59,258 nt of DNA, from the NCBI RefSeq assembly GCF_900129175.1, contig NZ_FQUI01000009.1:1-59258 (forward strand). Reading direction: 5' to 3'. How positions within the stretch are numbered: position 1 is the stretch's first letter; each line of letters starts with the position of its first letter. The stretch comes from Marinitoga hydrogenitolerans DSM 16785. GTDB taxonomy: Bacteria; Thermotogota; Thermotogae; Petrotogales; Petrotogaceae. Of this stretch, positions 53,819 to 59,258 are shown piece after piece. Both the position numbers and the translations under genes were made by a program. The notes under the pieces are model-generated. The model saw only the letters and a program-made list of their open reading frames with translations. It had not been told where the DNA came from and did not search any database.

Positions 53819-54478
53819 TTACTTTTTCTTTAATTCTAAATATTTTTTCCAATCTTCATTAAATCTTTTTATACCTTTATCAGTTAAAGGATGGAAAAAT
53901 AATTTTTCTAAAACACCAAAAGGAATTGTTGCTACATCACATCCTAATTTTGCTACTTCTACCACATGATACGGATGTCTTACACTTGCTGCAATAATTT
54001 GTGTATCAAAGTCATAATTATAATAAATTTGCAAAATTTCATTTATTAATTCTAATCCTTGATTTCCAATGTCATCGATCCTTCCAATAAATGGACTTAC
54101 ATATGTAGCTCCAGCTTTTGCTGCCAACAAAGCCTGTAACGGGCTAAAAACAAGTGTTACATTTGTTTTTATACCTTCTGAAGATAGTGTTTTAACAGCC
54201 TTAATTCCATCTTGAGTCATTGGAATTTTCACAACAACATATTCACTCAAAGTTGCTAAATGTCTTGCTTCTTTTACCATATTATCATAGTCCATTGAAA
54301 CCACTTCTGCACTAACTGGACCCTTTACCACATCACAGATCTCTTTTACCCTTGTTTCAAAATCTATATCTCCTTCTTTTGAAACTAATGTTGGGTTTGT
54401 TGTTACACCATCTATAATTCCCCAATTCTTTGCAATTTTTATTTCTTCTAAATTTGCAGTATCCAAAAATATCTTCAT
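53819..54478 (-). CDS. tal: Transaldolase / fructose-6-phosphate aldolase family (TalC)
   Basis: A 219-residue small transaldolase: [45 protein letters not shown], the Schiff-base Lys in [43 protein letters not shown] and [25 protein letters not shown]. It belongs to the MipB/TalC group. It acts in the pentose phosphate pathway with tkt and rpe, also in this window. GAGGAGG precedes the ATG. Confidence 0.93.
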   Translation of the reverse strand: MKIFLDTANLEEIKIAKNWGIIDGVTTNPTLVSKEGDIDFETRVKEICDVVKGPVSAEVVSMDYDNMVKEARHLATLSEYVVVKIPMTQDGIKAVKTLSSEGIKTNVTLVFSPLQALLAAKAGATYVSPFIGRIDDIGNQGLELINEILQIYYNYDFDTQIIAASVRHPYHVVEVAKLGCDVATIPFGVLEKLFFHPLTDKGIKRFNEDWKKYLELKKK

Positions 54479-54547
54479 ATATATCGCCTCCTCTAATTCT
54501 ATTATATTATAATTATATCACAAAAATATATTGTTTTTATATAAAAA

Positions 54548-54572
54548 AAATGAGATCAAAATGACCTCATTT
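54548..54572 (-). terminator. Terminator of secreted-protein gene
   Basis: On the minus strand arms AAATGAGGTCA and TGATCTCATTT (one G-U pair) around TTT, followed by a T run. It covers the stop codon. Confidence 0.82.
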
Positions 54573-55439
54573 AGCTTTACTCAATTTTAATTCCACATTT
54601 CTGATCCATAAATCAGCGGTTAATGTTTTGTACTTATCACTTCCAAAAGTCCAAAAAATAACTCTTATGTATTTAACATTTTTATTATTAACAATATCAT
54701 TTACATTAAAAGATATATGAAAATCCTTAGAATCTTTCAACGGCATTGGATTTATCCATACATATTCTTTAAAAGGATACTCTGATGAACTCCATACAAA
54801 AGATATTTTATCAACACTTTCTTTTTTATCATTTAAAAAAGAAAATATAATCCCTGCTATACTATAACTTTTTTCTGGCAACACTTTACTTTTAGTTACT
54901 AATCCAACAATTTCCGCTGAAAAATCCACAAAAGAATTTACACCATATGGTAATTCAAAATCTTTATATAAATTATTTTCAGAATACCCTTTTTTGTGAA
55001 TCCTATACCATATTGTATTTTCAAAAGTAGTCAATTTCATATAATTCTCGTCTTCTCTTCTACCTCCAATTTTCCAATAACTATAATCTTTTGGTAAAAA
55101 ATATGAAAATGTATGTGATTTTTCAAATAATTTTATTTTACTTTTTCCATAATTAATATTTCCTGACATTTCTATTTCCGCCATATCTACCATACTTATA
55201 TTTCCATTTTCATTATATATTTGTTCTAAAGAATCTTTAACTCCATCTTTTATAATGATTATTCTTTTATCTGAAATTTCACTTATATCTTTTTCAGGTG
55301 AAACTATTTCATTTTTATATTCTTCATCTTTTGAATAATTCATTCCTTTATAAACCATATTTCCTATAACATAATATGTTTCAGAAAACATCATATATGG
55401 TATTATTAATAAGAATAAAATTAAAAATCCTTTTTTCAT
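54567..55439 (-). CDS. Secreted protein of unknown function under a sigma-28-type promoter
   Basis: A 290-residue protein with a signal peptide (about 1-19, MKKGFLILFLLIIPYMMFS). The mature part is rich in aromatic and beta-type sequence: YWKIGGRREDENYMKLTTFENTIWYRIHKKGY, VDKISFVWSSSEYPFKEYVWINPMP, and a closing KYIRVIFWTFGSDKYKTLTADLWIRNVEL. This recalls carbohydrate-binding jelly-roll folds and, more loosely, the filament-sheath protein FlaA of spirochaetes; neither is proven. Upstream lies TAAATATT-N11-GACGATAA, a flagellar-type promoter, so a role at the filament or in motility is suggested. It has its own terminator. Confidence 0.75.
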   Translation of the reverse strand: MKKGFLILFLLIIPYMMFSETYYVIGNMVYKGMNYSKDEEYKNEIVSPEKDISEISDKRIIIIKDGVKDSLEQIYNENGNISMVDMAEIEMSGNINYGKSKIKLFEKSHTFSYFLPKDYSYWKIGGRREDENYMKLTTFENTIWYRIHKKGYSENNLYKDFELPYGVNSFVDFSAEIVGLVTKSKVLPEKSYSIAGIIFSFLNDKKESVDKISFVWSSSEYPFKEYVWINPMPLKDSKDFHISFNVNDIVNNKNVKYIRVIFWTFGSDKYKTLTADLWIRNVELKLSKAK

Positions 55440-55471
55440 TATATCCCCTCCTTGAGATTTTCTATTATATT

Positions 55472-55498
55472 TTATCGTCTATTTGATTCAAATATTTA
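55472..55498 (-). promoter_or_regulatory. Sigma-28-type promoter of secreted-protein gene
   Basis: On the minus strand TAAATATT (55498-55491), 11 bases, GACGATAA (55479-55472), 33 bases before the ATG. The -10 is identical to that of flgM and sits at the same distance from the start. Confidence 0.75.
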
Positions 55499-55521
55499 AT
55501 TTTAGTTTTCAAAATACTTTG

Positions 55522-55530
55522 TGATATAAT
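55522..55530 (+). promoter_or_regulatory. Extended -10 promoter of rng
   Basis: TGATATAAT (TGnTATAAT), 34 bases before the GTG start of rng. The -35 is weak. Confidence 0.6.
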
Positions 55531-55563
55531 ATATTGAAAAAACTATTTGTTGTAGGTGATATT

Positions 55564-56976
55564 GTGAAAAAATCCATAGTTTTCAGTAAACATTCTGAAG
55601 AAATACGAGTTGCCTTGCTTGAAGATAATAAATTAATGGAAATATTTTTTGAAGATTTAGAAATCGGAAAACTGTCAGGAAAAATTTTTTTGGGTAGGAT
55701 TGAAAATGTTGTTCCTGCTTTAGAATCATTTTTTGTTAATATTGGCACTAAAAAAAATGGTTTTTTGAGATTTAAAGATACTACTGTGGATCCAAATTCT
55801 TTGCGTAGAGGTTCTTTTATTATTGTTCAGGTAAAAAAAGACGGAAATACCAGAAAAGGTCCTCAATTAACAATGAGAATTGACATTCCTGGAAGATATA
55901 TTGTTTATATGCCTTACGGTGAAAATAGCATTGGCATATCTAAAAAAATCTTTTCATCTAATGAAAAGGACCGATTAAGAGAAATCGGTGAAATCTTAAT
56001 TGAAACAGAAGAAGAAGGTTTAATTTTTAGAACAAACAGTGAAAATGTTGAGTTTGAAACAATTAAAAACGAATTTTATAATCTAAAAAATATATGGAAT
56101 ACTATTTTAAAAAAATCAAAGACATATAATAAACCTATATTATTATTTGAAGACGAAAATTTTGTTCAATATATATTAAGAGAAAAATTGGATAATAATA
56201 CAACTGAAATAATCACTGATGATATTGATTTATTTAAAGAATTCAGCACCTTAAAAGAACAATATCCCACTTTAAAAATAAGAAAAGTGGATATTGATGC
56301 ATTTTCATGGGCAAATATTTATCAACAACTTGACGATATTTTCTCAAGAAAAGTAGAACTCCCAAATGGGGGTGTAATTACAATTGATAAAACAGAAGCC
56401 TTAACAGTTTTTGATGTGGATTCTGCGAGCAATGTGTTAGAAAAAGATGTTGAATCTACATCTTTTATGACAAATTTGGAAGCTGCAAAAGAAATCGCCA
56501 GACAATTAAGACTCAGAAACATTGCAGGTATCATTTTAATAGATTTTATAGATATGAAAGATAATTATCATAAAGAGGAAATAATAAATATTTTCAGAGA
56601 AGAATCTTTAAAGGATAAAGCAAAAATATATATATCTGGATTTACAAAATTAGGTTTATTAGAACTATCTAGGAAAAGGACAACTCCTTCCATTGATGCT
56701 TTATTGTTTACTCAGTGCCCAATATGTCAGGGTACTGGAAAAATTGCTTCTCCAAGAATTGTTTTTAGAAGAGCTATTAAAGAACTAGAAGAATCTTTAG
56801 AAGATTTGAAAAAGAAGCATAATATAAAAGAGGTTTATGCCAGCGTATACCATAACCTATCCGGTTATTTTACAAAAGAAAAAAAGAACGAAATTGAGAA
56901 AAATTTTGATGTTAAATTATACATTGACTTTAATTGGCCAGATCCTAATTCATATAATATAAGATATAGAAAATAA
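55564..56976 (+). CDS. rng: Ribonuclease G/E family endoribonuclease
   Basis: A 470-residue RNase. The N-terminal part with its S1 segment has GKIFLGRIENVVPALESFFVNIGTKKNGFL. The catalytic DNase I-like part has the Mg ligands in LTVFDVDSASNVLEKD and GIILIDFIDMKDNYH, and the zinc-link CPICQGTGKI with its Cys pair near residue 395. It cuts 5'-monophosphate RNA in rRNA and mRNA processing; the short length fits RNase G. The start is GTG 55564 behind AGGTGATATT; a TTG at 55534 lies at the transcription start and is rejected. Confidence 0.93.
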   Translation: MKKSIVFSKHSEEIRVALLEDNKLMEIFFEDLEIGKLSGKIFLGRIENVVPALESFFVNIGTKKNGFLRFKDTTVDPNSLRRGSFIIVQVKKDGNTRKGPQLTMRIDIPGRYIVYMPYGENSIGISKKIFSSNEKDRLREIGEILIETEEEGLIFRTNSENVEFETIKNEFYNLKNIWNTILKKSKTYNKPILLFEDENFVQYILREKLDNNTTEIITDDIDLFKEFSTLKEQYPTLKIRKVDIDAFSWANIYQQLDDIFSRKVELPNGGVITIDKTEALTVFDVDSASNVLEKDVESTSFMTNLEAAKEIARQLRLRNIAGIILIDFIDMKDNYHKEEIINIFREESLKDKAKIYISGFTKLGLLELSRKRTTPSIDALLFTQCPICQGTGKIASPRIVFRRAIKELEESLEDLKKKHNIKEVYASVYHNLSGYFTKEKKNEIEKNFDVKLYIDFNWPDPNSYNIRYRK

Positions 56977-56988
56977 CGGGGGAATTCT

Positions 56989-57855
56989 ATGAGAATACAA
57001 TTTCAAATAAGAGAAAAAATGCTTCCTATGTTTGAAATTGAAAAAAAACAGGATATACTAATCATAGGTGGTATAGAAGTTCTTATAAAATCTATCCTTT
57101 CAATTCCGAATATTTCATTGGAAATTAATGGTATTGGAACAAAAATTGCTTTGCATCTAAAGAAATTAGGTCTTAATCCTGTTATTTTTGATTTTTTGGG
57201 AAATGATGAATTTTTAGATTTAATTAATAAGTATTTTTCTCAGAACGATATAGATCTTTTTTTTGCTCGACAACCTTATGGAACAAAACGTGTGTTAAAA
57301 ATAATAAATAATGATATTGAAAGTGTATATAAAGATTTTAGAAATATTGAAAAAATTGATTATAATTTTTCATTAAATATATTATCTGAAATATATAATC
57401 AGGTAAGAAGTGTTTATTTGATTCTTCAAAACTGGAACAATACCTTAGCCAGAAATATTAAATTAATAGGGAAATTCTTATTCCTTGATTTTGAAGAAAG
57501 TCTTATTATTCCAGAAGATAAAGAAATATTTGGAGATTTTATATTTACCAATGAACATGTTAATTTAAAGGATAATATTCATTATATCTATAAAATAACT
57601 TTCCTAGAAAATGGAAAAATTAAATTTAATTTTTCCGAAGAATCCTGGGAGATAGAACCTTTTTCTGAAAAAAGAAATTTTTTATTTGAAGCAAAATGCG
57701 CCTTTAAAAGCGTTATAATAAACTCTTTATTTGATGGAAAAACATTAAAAGATACTTTATTATTAGGGAATATCGCTTATTCTTATGCTTTAGAAAATAA
57801 TGGCAAATTCATACCTAAAAGACTTCTATTTGAAGAATTTTACAAAAGAAAGTGA
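56989..57855 (+). CDS. PfkB-like sugar-kinase-fold protein without catalytic motif
   Basis: A 288-residue protein. The middle resembles PfkB/ribokinase proteins: ISLEINGIGTKIALHLKKLGLNPVIFDFLGNDEFLDLINKYFSQNDIDLFF matches their substrate-binding GG...LA.LG...G.D.FG layout. Later, RNFLFEAKCAFKSVIINSLFDGKTLKDTLLLGNIAYSYALEN stands where the GAGD catalytic box and last helices belong, but GAGD is replaced by EAKC. It is probably not a working kinase; a sensing or binding role is possible. It follows rng by 12 bases behind GGGGG. Confidence 0.68.
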   Translation: MRIQFQIREKMLPMFEIEKKQDILIIGGIEVLIKSILSIPNISLEINGIGTKIALHLKKLGLNPVIFDFLGNDEFLDLINKYFSQNDIDLFFARQPYGTKRVLKIINNDIESVYKDFRNIEKIDYNFSLNILSEIYNQVRSVYLILQNWNNTLARNIKLIGKFLFLDFEESLIIPEDKEIFGDFIFTNEHVNLKDNIHYIYKITFLENGKIKFNFSEESWEIEPFSEKRNFLFEAKCAFKSVIINSLFDGKTLKDTLLLGNIAYSYALENNGKFIPKRLLFEEFYKRK

Positions 57856-57882
57856 GAAGCTATTTTACTTCTCACTTTCTTT
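57845..57882. terminator. Shared hairpin of convergent genes
   Basis: Fifteen-base perfect arms AAAGAAAGTGAGAAG and CTTCTCACTTTCTTT around an eight-base loop. It contains the stop of the PfkB-like gene in its left arm and the stop of the convergent esterase begins in its loop. The minus-strand side runs into TTTTG. Confidence 0.8.
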
Positions 57883-58644
57883 GAAAAAGTCTATGATTTC
57901 ATCTGCAACTTTTTCTTTTTCTATATCATTCACAACAACATGAGGACTTTTTTCGAGAATAATTGTTTTGACCTTTTTTGTATTAATGTTACTTTTTATA
58001 ACATTTGCAACTTTTAAAGGAACTGTTCTATCTCTTTTTGAAACTATTATTAAAGTATCGCTATTTATTTTTTTTAATCTTTTTCTTGCTAAACGCTGTA
58101 ATTTATACAAATCAGCCCCTTTAGATGGCCAATCATAATCCCAATATTCTCTTGCTAAATTATTTAAACCATCTTCATAAAATTCCTTCTTATTTTTCTT
58201 TATTTTTTTCATAAATAATTTTATTACAGGAGTTAATTTTAATCTCCAATCTGATGCTTCCAATGCTGGTGCAGCTAATACTATTTTATCAGGATTAAAT
58301 TTCGAAGCCAATAATAAAGTTAAAACTCCACCCATAGATAATCCTGAAATATAAACCTTTTTATACTTTGATTTTAATTCTATATATGAATCAACAACCT
58401 TTCTTAACCAATCCTTCCAATTGCTATTTAAAAAATCTTTTGCATTTGTTCCATGACCTGGCAATCTCGGAACATGCACTGTATATCCTACTTCATTTAA
58501 CCTTTCAGCTAAATAATACATATCATGTGGTGATCCTGTATATCCATGAATTAACAATACTGCTATGTCTCCACCTTCTAAAAGTAAAGGATAAGATTTT
58601 TCATATACTATTTGAGAGTTTTCAGGAATATGATCTAAAAACAT
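57865..58644 (-). CDS. Alpha/beta hydrolase, carboxylesterase/monoacylglycerol lipase type
   Basis: A 259-residue serine hydrolase. The oxyanion region is VLLIHGYTGSPHDMYYLAE; the nucleophile Ser is in VYISGLSMGGVLTLLLA; the acid is in LIIVSKRDRTVPLKV and the His in LEKSPHVVVNDIEKEKV. The layout matches Est30-type carboxylesterases. No signal peptide. ATG 58644 has six-base spacing from GGTGG; the ATG at 58650 touches it and is less likely. Confidence 0.88.
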   Translation of the reverse strand: MFLDHIPENSQIVYEKSYPLLLEGGDIAVLLIHGYTGSPHDMYYLAERLNEVGYTVHVPRLPGHGTNAKDFLNSNWKDWLRKVVDSYIELKSKYKKVYISGLSMGGVLTLLLASKFNPDKIVLAAPALEASDWRLKLTPVIKLFMKKIKKNKKEFYEDGLNNLAREYWDYDWPSKGADLYKLQRLARKRLKKINSDTLIIVSKRDRTVPLKVANVIKSNINTKKVKTIILEKSPHVVVNDIEKEKVADEIIDFFKESEK

Positions 58645-58693
58645 ATTCATCCACCTTTCTTGATTTTTTATACATATAAATACATTTCATTTT

Positions 58694-58702
58694 ATTATAC
58701 CA
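58694..58702 (-). promoter_or_regulatory. Extended -10 promoter of esterase gene
   Basis: On the minus strand TGGTATAAT, about 50 bases before the ATG. It lies back to back with the flagellin promoter at 58712. Confidence 0.6.
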
Positions 58703-58711
58703 CTTTTCCTC

Positions 58712-58738
58712 TAAAGTTTTAAAAAACATAGACGAAAT
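58712..58738 (+). promoter_or_regulatory. Sigma-28-type promoter of flagellin gene
   Basis: TAAAGTTT (58712-58719) is the full flagellar -35 consensus; 11 bases later comes GACGAAAT (58731-58738) as -10. Transcription would start near 58745, giving a leader of about 40 bases. Confidence 0.85.
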
Positions 58739-58763
58739 ATATAATGGTTGAAAAATATATTAT

Positions 58764-58783
58764 ATTTCACACGGAGGTGAAAT
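58764..58783 (+). promoter_or_regulatory. Flagellin leader hairpin with CsrA-type loop over the ribosome site
   Basis: Seven-base arms ATTTCAC (58764-58770) and GTGAAAT (58777-58783) enclose ACGGAG (58771-58776). The loop holds both the Shine-Dalgarno core and an ANGGA motif, the layout recognised by CsrA. The arm ends one base before the ATG. The hairpin is seen; CsrA binding is inferred from the family and the csrA-fliW genes in this window. Confidence 0.65.
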
Positions 58784-58784
58784 T

Positions 58785-59258
58785 ATGAGGATTTATCACA
58801 ACATGGAGGCTTTAAATGCATGGAGAACGCTTAACACTGTTAAAGGTGAGATGGGAAAATCTTTAGAAAAACTTTCTTCAGGGTTAAGAATTAACAGAGC
58901 AGCAGATGATGCAGCAGGGTTGGCTATCTCTGAAAAAATGAGAAACCAGGTTAAAGGTTTAGACACAGCAGTTAGAAATGCTCAAGATGCAATTTCGATG
59001 ATTCAAACAGCAGAAGGTGGAATGGATGAAATACATTCTATATTAAAACGTATGAGAGAATTAGCAGTACAAGCATCAACAGATACAAACACAGATGCAG
59101 ATAGGGTACAATTACAAAACGAATTCACAGAATTAAGAGACGAAATCAACAGAATAGCAAAGACAACACAATTTAACACAAAGAATTTATTAGATGGTTC
59201 ATTAAAAGAAACAAGAAAAGCAGATGCTAAAATCGTTTCTCCTGGTTCCGCTCATTTT
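58785..59258 (+). CDS. fliC: Flagellin, 5' part (runs off the window)
   Basis: The first 158 residues of a flagellin. The D0/D1 part opens [19 protein letters not shown] and has [74 protein letters not shown] and [22 protein letters not shown], all textbook flagellin. No stop is reached before the window ends. It is the filament subunit, exported through the flagellar apparatus. It lies behind a sigma-28-type promoter and a leader hairpin with the ribosome site in its loop. Codon choice is cleaner and more A-ending than in its neighbours, as expected for high expression. Confidence 0.97.
   Translation, partial: MRIYHNMEALNAWRTLNTVKGEMGKSLEKLSSGLRINRAADDAAGLAISEKMRNQVKGLDTAVRNAQDAISMIQTAEGGMDEIHSILKRMRELAVQASTDTNTDADRVQLQNEFTELRDEINRIAKTTQFNTKNLLDGSLKETRKADAKIVSPGSAHF

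Overview
The window is AT-rich, densely coded bacterial chromosome. It most resembles Thermotogota, specifically the Marinitoga/Petrotoga side. The evidence is a gene block ffh-rpsP-khpA-rimM-trmD-(TM1570-type SPOUT methyltransferase)-rplS-lepB that I recall from Thermotoga, a maltosyltransferase close to Thermotoga maritima MmtA as I remember it, a PIMT with a long C-terminal extension, strong purine bias and GGAGGTG-type ribosome binding sites. The species assignment is inference.

Layout. 0.15-2.2 kb: a secreted propeller-like protein facing csaB. 2.3-3.9 kb: rod/basal-body operon flgB-flgC-fliE plus a cupin gene. 4.1-5.5 kb: an unpaired Phd/YefM-type antitoxin with a palindromic operator, directly in front of a sugar-ABC ATPase. 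5.6-8.8 kb: Nif3-like, LysM and HD-GYP genes. 8.9-11.7 kb: rpmH-rnpA-yidD-yidC-jag. 11.8-14.4 kb: yaaR-holB-ricT(yaaT)-DUF2905, in Bacillus-like order. 14.4-21.5 kb: tkt-rnc-radical SAM-rlmN-PASTA-rsgA-rpe-rdgB with overlapping ends, followed by three tRNAs. 22.2-23.8 kb: an AAA/PD-(D/E)XK gene of foreign composition. 24-26 kb: tRNA-Ser followed by a maltosyltransferase. 26.3-27.8 kb: GATE-type membrane protein and a small membrane protein. 28.2-33.2 kb: the ffh-lepB operon. 33.4-41.6 kb: rsmG, lipoyl transfer, PLP decarboxylase, rsmB, asparaginase, AI-2E-type permease, a TPR protein and tsaB. The minus strand then runs almost without gaps from 54.5 to 42.2 kb: transaldolase, pcm, a degenerate ABC-2 pair, pheS-pheT, and the late flagellar operon flgM-flgN-flgK-flgL-fliW-csrA. 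The right edge holds a secreted protein gene, rng, a PfkB-like protein, an esterase and the 5' part of a flagellin gene.

How the parts fit. The most coherent story is flagellar control. Three sites match the sigma-28 pattern TAA(A/T)-N15-GACGA(T/A)A(A/T). They lie before flgM, before an uncharacterised secreted-protein gene (54567-55439), and before flagellin. FlgM (anti-sigma-28) heads the operon that ends in fliW-csrA. FliW is a tandem two-domain protein instead of the usual single domain. The flagellin leader folds into a hairpin that shows ACGGAG, the Shine-Dalgarno core and a CsrA-type ANGGA motif, in a six-base loop just before ATG. Together this suggests a transcriptional checkpoint (FlgM/sigma-28) and a translational one (FliW/CsrA/flagellin), with a doubled FliW.

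Several proteins look like catalytically reduced versions of known families: a kinase-less PASTA protein in the place of PrkC, an ABC ATPase without Walker motifs, a PfkB-like protein without the GAGD motif, and an HD-GYP protein with altered signature residues. No CRISPR array, rRNA, insertion sequence or origin was seen.
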